From positions 83,569,787 through 83,633,786 of the forward strand of contig CM026404.1 in NCBI GenBank assembly GCA_014843695.1: 64,000 bases of DNA. The letters run 5' to 3'. This DNA comes from Archivesica marissinica (lineage: Eukaryota; Mollusca; Bivalvia; Venerida; Vesicomyidae). The notes under the pieces are model-generated. The model did no database searches, was not told the DNA's origin, and saw nothing but the letters and a program-made list of their open reading frames with translations. Within the stretch, counting starts at the first letter, position 1. Each line of letters starts with the position of its first letter. Both the position numbers and the translations under genes were made by a program. Positions 1-11,500 of this stretch are shown here, in pieces.

Positions 1-349
1 CTCTGTTTCCTTTGCACAACAGCCTATCAATTTTCTTCCACTTTCTCATATTATTACTACATGTATTATGTTACTATATCTCATTTTTTTATCTCTGTTT
101 CCTTTGCACAACATGCTATCAATTTTCTTCCACTTTCTCATATTACTACTATTATGTTACTATATCTCATTTTTTATCACTGTTTCCTTTGCACAACAGC
201 CTATCAATTTTCTTCCACTTTCTCATATTATTACTACATGTATTATGTTACTATATCTCATTTTTTATCTCTGTTTCCTTTGCACAACATGCTATCAATT
301 TTCTTCCACTTTCTCATATTACTACTATTATGTTACTATATCTCGACAG
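1..349. repeat. Tandem repeat, ~85-92 bp unit, about 4 copies
   Basis: The motif ctctgtttcctttgcacaac recurs at about 1, 93, 178 and 269, giving unequal periods of 92, 85 and 91 bp. The unit is pyrimidine-rich with an AT-rich tail. The array is cut by the window start, so its full length is unknown. Short open frames over it (for example 12-446 on the + strand) are repeat artefacts. Bases 350-505 show nothing recognisable. Confidence 0.85.
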
Positions 350-505
350 ATATATTGCAGTACATGTATATCCAATGGGTAAACAATATGTATATTATTT
401 TTATCAATTAACTAACATGATTTGGATAAAATCACATTTATCATAATGCAACGTCTGGTTAGGGAACAACAGTAAAAACAAAAGATTCCAACTAAAAGGA
501 CTGCT

Positions 506-964
506 GGTCAGACACCGCTATTGCAATTTCCATAGGCCACCATTATAACACACAGTGCCATTAGATTTTCCCCAAAAATAGTTTGGCACAAAAGAGAGTA
601 GTTTTCAACAGAATGGTCTTTGAGCCACAGGAAAATGTCAAATTTCAATGGGGTTGACCAATTGCGTTTTTTTAAATTTCCCACTAAAGGCACCCACCCA
701 CTACTCTGAAGGTAATTTGGTGGTGAATGTTGCACTGACACCTGCATTTATAATATGCTGTTTATTTGTCACCAAATAGTCTGCAAATATTTTTAAATAT
801 TCCAAAATGCAGCTCATATATTGTATTTTAATATTTAGAAGTCATTTTCAATATTTGTGACAATACCTACTCAGCCAATCAGTTCATGTATCAATAACTC
901 TTAAGGGCTTCCCTACACTTTTTCAACCAATCCCAGACCACTCTATCAATAACACCATCTGACC
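506..964. repeat. Left 459-bp terminal direct repeat
   Basis: Left copy of the terminal repeat. It contains a 79-codon minus-strand open frame (508-747) that is also open in the right copy, but the differences between copies mostly change amino acids, so it does not look constrained as a protein. Confidence 0.8.
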
Positions 965-2647
965 TAAAGACAATTTTTTTTGGCATTTCATTTAATATAA
1001 AAGATATATACCATTACAATGAACATTTCTGCACATAAATATGACTTTCTTATGTCTTCCACATCACCATTGCACAGCACATGCCTTCAAATGGGACACT
1101 ATGCAGTGTGCTTAACATAGACTGTTGGCCATTTTTGCAATAGAACTCTAAATAAGACATTTATAATGTCGTCACATATTAATATTTACACTAACAGTGT
1201 AATATTTCTCATGAATATATGAAATAATGTCTGCATGAGACAGACATACCACATTTATAGTATTAGATAAGACATTGTGGTGATTGGAGACAATTATTTT
1301 ACCCCACCCCCCTGCAAAACAAGGGTTTTTTGAAGAATGGAACACAATCTTGCACCAGGAAGCTACTGAAAGGAAATACTTATTTGCATGGAGCACAACA
1401 AATGTCACACAGGCAAAAAGGAAGACAACAAACATGGCAAATGATGGTCATTACAAATGCTGAGTGGGTCAGGCAGCTTACTGTAGGTCACATGACAGTA
1501 AGAAATGGCAGAAAAGTAACTACAATAGGCATTTAACTTCAGCTAGTGTGTCTTGAACAAGCACTGTGAGAGGACTACAACTGTGCATTGCCTCTTGAAA
1601 TATGACATTTCATCTTAGGGAGGTGAAGTTTGTTGCAAATATTAATAAATTACTGAACTATAACCACTCAAAAGCAATGAATATGCATATTTGTGTCATA
1701 TATTTTACTGAAATTCTTTTTGTGAGGCCCTTGATAGCTACTGGAACCGATTGCAAGCTTGTTTCAATTAAACAACACTATTTCCTAATGAAAAAAACAA
1801 GTTTAACCATAACATACTCACACTGAAGGACAGAGATATCAATTATAAAGTATTAACACTAATAAAGGGAGGTAATTTGAACATACCAGCCTGCTTATAG
1901 GTTCCTATATGCCATTATTTACTCAGTACACTGAATTATTTATCATTTTTTGGGTTCATTTTATATCAGGCAATGTAAAATGACCACTTTCATTGTTTAA
2001 CTGCATTCACATTGGGCTTATTGTGCCATAATAGGCATCTTTAGTTAAGTTTCAATAAATCAAATCCAATGTTGTAGGTCTGAACCACCATAGTAATTCT
2101 TATCAACAGTAATTAGAATGAAAGCTCCCTGGAAAATTGCACCACAATAAGTACTGCGAAGGAAACCGACACATTTTAAGAAGCGCACATGGAACCTAGG
2201 TGGCAGAATTTGCGACATATGTTGCTGAAGCCATTTATTGACTCGCGTTATGTGAAAAACTGCATTTCTCCAGACCCTACTGTTGTATGTATTAGGAACC
2301 CCTTTGAATTATTATTTAAGCTTAAAATGGTTCTTAATGTACACCATGAAGTAATTCCCAACTTGATAAACTAGTATATGTGATTCAGATGTTGCAAATA
2401 TCTCAGCACAGTCTTTGTATCACAGAGAATAAGGACTAATCTTCATTGTAAACAATACATAAACACCTCAGAACTATGTTATGTAACACCCTGTCTGGGC
2501 TCATATTGCATAGCTACCAATTGTTTCCAGCACTCACACATTCAAATCATATTGCCGGGCAGTTAATCAAGCTATACATTGAAAATAAGCCTCTCCCAGG
2601 CAGCATTTTGGTGTGTCGAATAACATCATTCTTTACATTGTCCTTTA
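965..2647. other. Interior of the direct-repeat element, no recognised genes
   Basis: About 1.7 kb of AT-rich sequence with only short open frames and no recognisable protein domain. The inner borders look like inverted matches of each other: the bases after 964 begin taaagacaat and the bases before 2648 end attgtccttta. No SINE or tandem array was seen inside. Confidence 0.5.
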
Positions 2648-3106
2648 GGTCAGACACCGCTATTGCAATTTCCATAGGCCACCATTATAACACACAGTGC
2701 TATTAGATTTTCCCCAAAAATAGTTTGGCACAAAAGAGAGTAGTATTCAACAGAATGGCCTTTGAGCCACAGGAAAATGTCAAATTTCAATGGGGTTGAC
2801 CAATTGCGGTTTTTAAAATTTCCCACTAAAGGCACCCACCCCCTAACCTGAAGGTAATTTGGTGGTGAATGTTGCACTGACACCTGCATTTATAATATGC
2901 TGTTTATTTGTCACCAAATAGCCTGCAAATATTTTTAAATATTCCAAAATTCAGCTCATATATTGTATTTTAATATTTAGAAGTCATTTTCAATATTTGT
3001 GACAATACCTACTCAGCCAATCAGTTCATGTATCAATAACTCTTAAGGGCTTCCCTACACTTTTTCAACCAATCCCAGACCACTATATCAATAACACCGT
3101 CTGACC
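2648..3106. repeat. Right 459-bp terminal direct repeat
   Basis: Right copy of the terminal repeat, the same length as the left one and differing from it at scattered single bases plus a short cluster around 2835-2850. The near identity implies recent duplication or insertion. Confidence 0.8.
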
Positions 3107-3285
3107 TGCTATGCATTTAGGGATAAATCAGACTTTATCTGCCAAGGGAGGTAATAGAAAAGCCAGCGAGGTCCCTCAGTAGATTTGTCAGCTCTGTTTG
3201 TCTGTTTGTCTGAAGCTGTTATCAGCAAGAAATATAAACCCTGTAATATCTGATATTTTATCAGCAGCAAACAATAATGGTATTC

Positions 3286-3448
3286 AGCTCTTTGCATGCT
3301 GGGTATACATAGTTCAAATAATTGTAGCAGCCGACAATTAATTAATTTGATGTTCTTATTTGTACCTGTGATACAATTGTATTGACATTCCATCACATAT
3401 ATGATTCAGTTTTGACTGTTATTTTAATCACTAACATGCAAAGAATTA
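3286..3448. mobile_element. Degenerate foldback MITE, 'gcatgcaaag' family
   Basis: The ends agctctttgcatgc and acatgcaaagaatt are imperfect inverted repeats. The interior (gttcaaataattgtagcagc, ttttgactgttattttaatc) matches the better-preserved copy at 63356-63570. The right end runs straight into the 84-bp minisatellite that follows. Confidence 0.6.
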
Positions 3449-3449
3449 A

Positions 3450-4770
3450 GCGGTAATTAAGTGTGTGCTTAGAAATGGTGGCCTTGTATCCATATCGAGG
3501 TTCATACAGGGCATCCAGTAATGAAGTGTATGGTTCAGTAATTATGCGTGTGCTTAGAAATGGTGGCCTTGTATCCATATCGAGGTTCATACAGGGCATC
3601 CAGTAATGAAGTGTGTGGTTCAGTAATTATGCGTGTGCTTAGAAATGGTGGCCTTGTATCCATATCAAGGTTCATACAGGGCATCCAGTAATGAAGTGTG
3701 TGGTTCAGTAATTATGCATGTGCTTAGAAATGGTGGCCTTGTATCCATATCGGGTTCATACAGGGCATCCGGTAATGAAGTGTGTGGTTCAGTAATTATG
3801 CGTGTTGCTTGCTTAGAAATGGTGGCCTTGTATCCATATCGAGGTTCATACAGGGCATTCAGTAATGAAGTGTGGTTCAGTAATTATGCGTGTGCTTAGA
3901 AATGGTGGCCTTGTGTCCATATCGATTAAATTTTGACAGTTATTTTAATCACAAGCATGCAAAGAATTAAGCAGTAATTATGCGTGTGCTTAAAACTATG
4001 GCATTGTGTCCATATCGAGGTTCATACAGGGCATCCAGTAATGAAGCATGTGGTCGGTAATTATGCGTGTGCTTAGAACTATGGCATTGTGTCCATATCG
4101 AGGTTCATACAGGGCATCCAGTAATGAAGCGTGTGGTCGGTAATTAAGTGTGTGCTTAGAACTATGGCCTTGTGTCCATATCGAGGTTCATACAGGGCAT
4201 CCAGTAATGAAGCGTGTGGTCGGTAATTAAGTGTGTGCTTAGAACTATGTCCTTGTGTCCATATCGAGGTTCATACAGGGCATCCAGTAATGAAGCATGT
4301 GGTCGGTGATTATGCGTGTGCTTAGAACTATGTCCTTCTGTCCATATTGAGGTTCATACAGGGCATCCAGTAATGAAGCGTGTGGTCGGTAATTATGCGT
4401 GGCTTAGAACTATGGCATTGTGTCCATATCGAGGTTCATACAGGGCATCCAGTAATGAAGCGTGTTGTCGGTAATTATGCGTGTGCTTAGAACTATGGCC
4501 TTGTGTCCATATCGAGGTTCATACAGGGCATCCAGTAATGAAGCGTGTGGTCGGTAATTATGCGTGTGCTTAGAACTATAGCCTTGTGTCCATATCGAGG
4601 TTCATACAGGGCATCCAGTAATGAAGTTTGTGGTCAGTAATTATGCGTGTGCTTAGAAATGGTGGCATTGTGTCCATATCGAGGTGCATACAGGGCATCC
4701 AGTAATGAAGTTTGTGGTTCAGTAATTATGTGTGTGCTTAGAACTATGGCATTGTGTCTGTATCAACGTT
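3450..4770. repeat. Minisatellite, 83-85 bp unit, about 15 copies
   Basis: The phrase ccatatcgaggttcatacag recurs every 83-85 bp. Two subtypes follow each other: units with agaaatggtggcc (to about 3915) and units with agaactatggc (about 3985 on). Between them, 3918-3975 repeats the right end of the preceding MITE, so the MITE edge was once part of the duplicated tract. Open frames here (3393-3899) are repeat shadows. Confidence 0.9.
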
Positions 4771-4877
4771 CACACATGCCAGCACCAGATGGCATGTAAA
4801 TTAAGGCATTCTTACACATACATTATTCACTTATATTGTATCAAGTGATATTTCTGTCTTAATTGCAGAAGTTTCCC

Positions 4878-5036
4878 TGGTTCTTTTACATGCCCGGTAT
4901 ATAGCACCGATATAGGAGACCTCGGTTTATAGTCCTATCTGAAAGACTGTTAATATTATATTGTCCTATTGGGGATTGAACCTGCGATCCCTGGATTGCA
5001 GTCCAACGTGTCAACCACTAGACCACTGACCTGTCT
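4878..5036 (-). mobile_element. SINE-1 fragment (tRNA-Thr-like head)
   Basis: Minus-strand, diverged copy of the SINE that is intact at 18245-18535. The head reads on the minus strand with a B-box-like stretch (the + strand shows ggggattgaacctgcgatcc), followed by the gttcttttac segment of the body. The 3' tail is missing. Confidence 0.75.
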
Positions 5037-5499
5037 ATTCATGAATACGACATATATATTAACATCCAGATGGGTGTAAACTTAATGACCCTGAGGCAAA
5101 CATTATGGCTGCTAATCCAAAATATCTGTTCCGAGACATTGACCCTTGATGCATGATGTACTGCTTGTCATATGATATATGAACCCCATAGTCCCAGTCT
5201 CAAATGTGGAAATAACAATACTTGTTTGAATTGATTAACAAATGGTTAGGGGCAGCCATCTTGAAATATTCAAAATGGCCACCAATTTTGGAAATTTGTC
5301 ATTTTTCCGTCACCATAGGAATATGATTTCAAACAAACAGAAGTTCACTTTCTAGAAATCTGTTTCATTTATTATTTGCAGTGCTCATGGAATGGAGTAA
5401 TATTTAATCATATAGATGTAAAATACATGTAGCATACGGACTGGGATGTATATTTCATGAGACACCTAAAACATAACATTATTTGTTTATATTTTCCAG

Positions 5500-5569
5500 G
5501 AAATCTGCGACGATGCCCAATATGTTACTGGAGGAGCCAGCAGATTTGATGTACAGCAGGGAGAACTTG
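5500..5569 (+). CDS. Calpain exon: start of protease core before the catalytic Cys
   Basis: Acceptor attttccag precedes GAA at 5500 and donor gtatgt starts at 5570. It reads [20 protein letters not shown] and ends with GEL plus the first base of a Gly codon (phase 0 to phase 1). It matches the calpain stretch that leads into GDCW. The residues normally found just before (R-P-K or similar, and the N-terminal region of about 80 residues) were not found in 1-5499, so upstream exons lie outside the window. The last ten bases of the exon and its donor are the seed of the 38-bp array that fills the next intron. Reading through this donor meets an in-frame TAG within ten codons. Confidence 0.92.
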
Positions 5570-8500
5570 GTATGTACTGTGTGCATAACTAGATCCAGGA
5601 GAACTTTGTATGTACTGTGTGTGTAACTAGGGCAAGGATAACTTGGTATGTACTGTGTGTGTAACTAGGGCAAGGAGAACTTGGTATGTCCTGTGTGTGT
5701 AACTAGGGCAAGGAGAACTTGGTATGTACTGTGTGTGTAACTAGGACAAGGACAACTTGGTATGTACTGTGTGTAACTAGGACAAGGAGAACTTGGTATG
5801 TACTGTGTGTGTGTAACTAGGGCAAGGATGACTGGGTATGTACTGTGTGCATAGCTAGGGCAAGGATAACTTGGTATGTACTGTGTGCGTAGCTAGGGCA
5901 AGGATAACTTGGTATGTACTGTGTGTGTAACTAGGGCAAGGAGAACTTGGTATGTACTGTGTGTGTAAGTAACTATGGCAAGGATAACTTGGTATGTACT
6001 GTGTGTAACTAGGGCAAGGAGAACTTGGTATGTACTGTGTGTGTAACTAGGGCAAGGACAACTTGGTATGTACTGTGTGTGTAACTAGGGCAAGGACAGC
6101 TTGGTATGTACTGTGTGTGTAACTAGGGCAAGGATAACTTGGTATGTACTGTGTGTGTAGCTAGGGCAAGGAGAACTTGGTATGTACTGTGTGTCTAACT
6201 AGGACAAGGAGAACTTGGTATGTACTGTGTGTGTAACTAGGGCAAGGACAACTTGGTATGTACTGTGTGTGTAACTAGGACAAAGAGAACTTGGTATGTA
6301 CTGTTTGTCTAACTAGGGCAAGGAGAACTTGGTATGTACTGTGTGTGTAACTAGGACAAGGAGAACTTGGTATGTACTGTGTGTGTAGCTAGGACAAGGA
6401 GAACTTGGTATGTACTGTGTGTGTGTAACTAAGGCAAGGAGAACTTGGTATGTACTGTGTGTGTAACTAGGGCAAGGAGAACTTGGTATGTACTGTGTGT
6501 GTAGCTAGGACAAGGAGAACTTGGTATGTACTGTGTGTGTAACTAGGACAAGGAGAACTTGGTATGTACTGTGTGTGTGTAACTAGGGCAAGGAGAACTT
6601 AGTATGTACTGTGTGTGTAACTAGGACAAGGAGAACTTGGTATGTACTGTGTGTGTAGCTAGGACAAGGAGAACTTGGTATGTACTGTGTGTGTAGCTAG
6701 AGCAAGGAGAACTTGGTGTGTACTGTGTGTGTAACTAGGGCAAGGAGAACTTGGTATGTACTGTGTGTGTAACTAGGGCAAGGAGAACTTGGTATGTGCT
6801 GTGTGTGTAACTAGGACAAGGAGAACTTGGTATGTAATGTGTGTAACTAGGACAAGGAGAACTTGGTATGTACTGTGTGTGTAACTAGGGCAAGGAGAAC
6901 TTGGTATGTGCTGTGTGTGTAACTAGGACAAGGAGAACTTGGTATGTACTGTGTGTGTAACTAGGGCAAGGACAACTTGGTATGTACTGTGTGTGTAACT
7001 AGGACAAGGAGAACTTGGTATGTACTGTTTGTCTAACTAGGGCAAGGAGAACTTGGTATGTACTGTGTGTGTAACTAGGACAAGGAGAACTTGGTATGTA
7101 CTGTGTGTGTAGCTAGGGCAAGGAGAACTTAGTATGTACTGTGTGTGTAACTAGGGCAAGGAGAACTTGGTATGTACTGTGTGTGTAACTAGGGCAAGGA
7201 GAACTTGGTATGTACTGTGTGTGTAACTAGGGCAAGGAGAACTTGGTATGTACTGTGTGTGTAGCTAGGACAAGGAGAACTTGGTATGTACTGTGTGTGT
7301 AACTAGGACAAGGAGAACTTGGTATGTACTGTGTGTGTGTAACTAGGGCAAGGAGAACTTGGTATGTACTGTGTGTGTAACTAGGACAAGGAGAACTTGG
7401 TATGTACTGTGTGTGTAGCTAGGACAAGGAGAACTTGGTATGTACTGTGTGTGTAGCTAGAGCAAGGAGAACTTGGTGTGTACTGTGTGTGTAACTAGGG
7501 CAAGGAGAACTTGGTATGTACTGTGTGTGTAACTAGGGCAAGGAGAACTTGGTATGTGCTGTGTGTGTAACTAGGACAAGGAGAACTTGGTATGTACTGT
7601 GTGTAACTAGGACAAGGAGAACTTGGTATGTACTGTGTGTGTAACTAGGGCAAGGAGAACTTGGTATGTGCTGTGTGTGTAACTAGGACAAGGAGAACTT
7701 GGTATGTACTGTGTGCGTAACTAGAGCAAGGAGAACTTGGTGTGTACTGTGTGTGTAACTAGGGCAAGGAGAACTTGGTATGTACTGTGTGTGTGTAACT
7801 AGGGCAAGGAGAACTTGGTGTGTACTGTGTGTGTAACTAGGGCAAGGAGAACTTGGTATGTACTGTGTGCGTAGCTAGGACAAGGAGAACTTGGTATGTA
7901 CTGTGTGCGTAGCTAGGACAAGGAGAACTTGGTATGTACTGTGTGCGTAGCTAGGACAAGGAGAACTTGGTATGTACTGTATGTGTAGCTAGGACAAGGA
8001 GAACTTGGTATGTACTGTGTGTGTAGCTAGGACAAGGAGAACTTGGTATGTACTGTGTGCGTAGCTAGGGCAAGGAGAACTTGGTATGTACTGTGTGTCT
8101 AACTAGGGCAAGGAGAACTTGGTATGTACTGTGTGTCTAACTAGGGCAAGGAGAACTTGGTATGTACTGTGTGTGTAGCTAGGACAAGGAGAACTTGGTA
8201 TGTACTGTGTGTCTAACTAGGGCAAGGAGAACTTGGTATGCACTGTGTGTGTAACTAGGGCAAGGATAACTTGGTATGTACTGTGTGTGTAACTAGGGCA
8301 AGGAGAACTTGGTATGTACTGTTTGTGTAACTAGGGCAAGGAGAACTTGATATGTACTGTGTGTGTAACTAGGGCAAGGAGAACTTGATATGTACTGTGT
8401 GTGTAGCTAGGACAAGGAGAACTTGGTATGTACTGTGTGCGTAGCTAGGGCAAGGAGAACTTGGTATGTACGGTGTGTCTAACTAGGGCAAGGAGAACTT

Positions 8501-11500
8501 GGTATGTACTGTGTGTCTAACTAGGGCAAGGAGAACTTGGTATGTACTGTGTGTCTAACTAGGGCAAGGAGAACTTGGTATGTACTGTGTGTGTAGCTAG
8601 GACAAGGAGAACTTGGTATGTAATGTGTGCGTAGCTAGGGCATGGAAAACTTGGTATATACTGTGTGTGTAGCTAGGGCAAGGAGAACTTGGTATGTACT
8701 GTGTGTGTAGCTAGGGCAAGGAGAACTTGGTATGTACTGTGTGTGTAGCTAGGGCAAGGAGAACTTGGTATGTACTGTGTGTCTAACTAGGGCAAGGAGA
8801 ACTTGGTATGTACTGTGTGTGTAACTAGGGCAAGGATAACTTGGTATGTACTGTGTGTGTAGCTAGGAAGGAGAACTTGGTATGTACTGTGTGTGTAACT
8901 AGGGCAAGGAGAACTTGGTATGTACTGTGTGTAGCTAGGACAAGGAGAACTTGGTATGTACTGTGTGTGTAGCTAGGGCAAGGAGAACTTGGTATGTACT
9001 GTGTGTGTAGCTAGGACAAGGAGAACTTGGTATGTACTGTGTGTGTAGCTAGGGCAAGGAGAACTTGGTATGTACTGTGTGTGTAACTAGGGCAAGGAGA
9101 ACTTGGTATGTACTGTGTGTGTAGCTAGGGCAAGGAGAACTTGGTATGTACTGTGTGTGTAACTAGGGCAAGGAGAACGTGGTATGTACTGTGTGTGTAA
9201 CTAGGGCAAGGAGAACTTGGTATGTACTGTGTGTGTAGCTAGGGCAAGGAGAACGTGGTATGTACTGTGTGTGTGGCTAGGGCAAGGAGAACGTGGTATG
9301 TACTGTGTGTGTAATTTTATTTTTATTTAGAAAACTAAACCATGACATGTGTTGTTTTCATTTGTTGGTCTAACTGCATGTCAAGATTGAAAGAAAGACA
9401 CATTTTCTGGAAAATGTTACTTAGACCTATGAGTGAGTGCATTAAAATGCATGTTTCCTAGCCTACTTGCCAATACCACATTGTCTTATGAGGAAGGTGG
9501 ACTTATGGCTGAGTATATAGAGTACATCCATGTGGTTTATGCTTTGATCATGTGAATATTTACAGACTATATAATTATATGCCAGGCACCTGTGTTTTCT
9601 ATCAGCTTGTGCTATGCTGAAAGGTACACTGCATCTTCAAACTCAGAATGTGTGCCATGCATATATATGTACTCTAATAGCTTAGTCATAAAACATTTAC
9701 AGGAAAGCTCATTAGTTTATGTTGGTTGTTAATTGCCACATTATTCTATTCCCGAGATACAAACTCTATAACCAATGTAAATCTGGGGTATTTAATTTCA
9801 GGGGCATAGAAAAAGCTTTGATATAGGGGCATGCGATTTGTCGGACTAGTTGGGAATACGTTACGCCCATGTATATTGGGGTATACATAGTCGGACTAGT
9901 CATGAATACATTACGCCCATGTATATTGGGGTATACATAGTCGGACTAGTCATGAATACATTACGCCCATGTATATTGGGGTATACATAGTCGGACTAGT
10001 CATGAATACATTACGCCCATGTATATTGGGGTATACATAGTCGGACTAGTCATGAATACATTACGCCCATGTATATTGGGGTATACATAGTCGGACTAGT
10101 CATGAATACATTACGCCCATGTATATTGGGGTATACATAGTCGGACTAGTCATGAATACATTACGCCCATGTATATTGGGGTATACATAGTCGGACTAGT
10201 CATGAATACATTACGCCCATGTATATTGGGGTATACATAGTCGGACTAGTCATGAATACATTACGCCCATGTATATTGGGGTATACATAGTCGGACTAGT
10301 CATGAATACATTACGCCCATGTATATTGGGGTATACATAGTCGGACTAGTCATGAATACATTACGCCCATGTATATTGGGGTATACATAGTCGGACTAGT
10401 CATGAATACATTACGCCCATGTATATTGGGGTATACATGGTCGGACTAGTCATGAATACATTACGCCCATGTATATTGGGGTATACATGGTCGGACTAGT
10501 CATGAATACATTACGCCCATGTATATTGGGGTATACATGGTCGGACTAGTCATGAATACATTACGCCCATGTATATTGGGGTATACATGGTCGGACTAGT
10601 CATGAATACATTACGCCCATGTATATTGGGGTATACATGGTTGGACTAGTCATGAATACATTACGCCCATGTATATTGGGGTATACTGGTGGGTTGTTTT
10701 GTTTTGGGGTTGGGGTGTTGTTTTTGTTTTGGGGTATCATGGTGGCTGTCTGATACATTATGCCCTGTATTGGGGTATATAGTCGGACTAGTCATGAATA
10801 CATTACGCCCATGTATATTGGGGTATACATAGTCGGACTAGTCATGAATACATTACGCCCATGTATATTGGGGTATACATAGTCGGACTAGTCATGAATA
10901 CATTATGCCCATGTATATTGGGGTATACATAGTCGGACTAGTCATGAATACATTACGCCCATGTATATTGGGGTATCCATGTGTTCAGGCTACAGACGAC
11001 CTGCTGTTACTGACTCATTCCTTGTCATGGAAAGTGATGAATTTCAGTGGATTATACCCGAAGTTGACATCCCTCATGTTGTCAATTTCTCAAGCCGTCA
11101 ATCCCTTAAGTTGGTAATCTTTAAAGCAGACCATTCCTTTTGTCGAGTGAAATCTTGACCGTTCTAGATCTGTTTATGTGTTCCATGGATGGCATTTGCA
11201 CCAGTCAGTTTATTTTGACATCTGGCAGCGACCTCCTTTGATTGTACTTGTATATTACATGTTTTCAGGCGATTGCTGGTTGCTGGCTGCTGTTGCCTCT
11301 CTGACATGTAACTCTCATCTCCTCAACAAAATCATTATACCTGACCAAGATTTCTCTGGACCCAACTACTGTGGAGTGTTCAAATTCAATTTTTGGCATC
11401 AGGTAAGCCCCGTATGTTCCGTGGTGGAGTGGTTAGGTGTTTGTTTCTGATATCAGGTAAGCCCCGTACGTTCCGTAGTGGGGTGGTTAGGTGTTTGTTT

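Larger units (their letters stand above)
506..3106. mobile_element. Candidate element with 459-bp terminal direct repeats and 4-bp target duplication
   Basis: Two nearly identical 459-bp blocks (506-964 and 2648-3106, about a dozen differences by eye) lie in direct orientation around a 1683-bp interior. Each block begins ggtcagac and ends gtctgacc or atctgacc, a short inverted repeat. The bases just outside the pair are TGCT at 502-505 and TGCT at 3107-3110, consistent with a 4-bp target-site duplication. The interior has no reverse transcriptase, integrase or transposase that I can recognise, so it would be non-autonomous. The ends are not the usual TG..CA of LTR retrotransposons. Alternatives are two independent MITE insertions or a segmental duplication. 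Confidence 0.55.

Noticed and set aside
508..2889. 79-codon minus-strand frame conserved in two copies
   Set aside because: It lies in the 459-bp direct repeats. Differences between copies mostly alter the protein, so conservation reflects recent DNA duplication, not coding constraint.
3450..10978. CRISPR-like arrays
   Set aside because: The repeats have no unique spacers of uniform length and the sequence is an intron-bearing animal gene. They are ordinary minisatellites.
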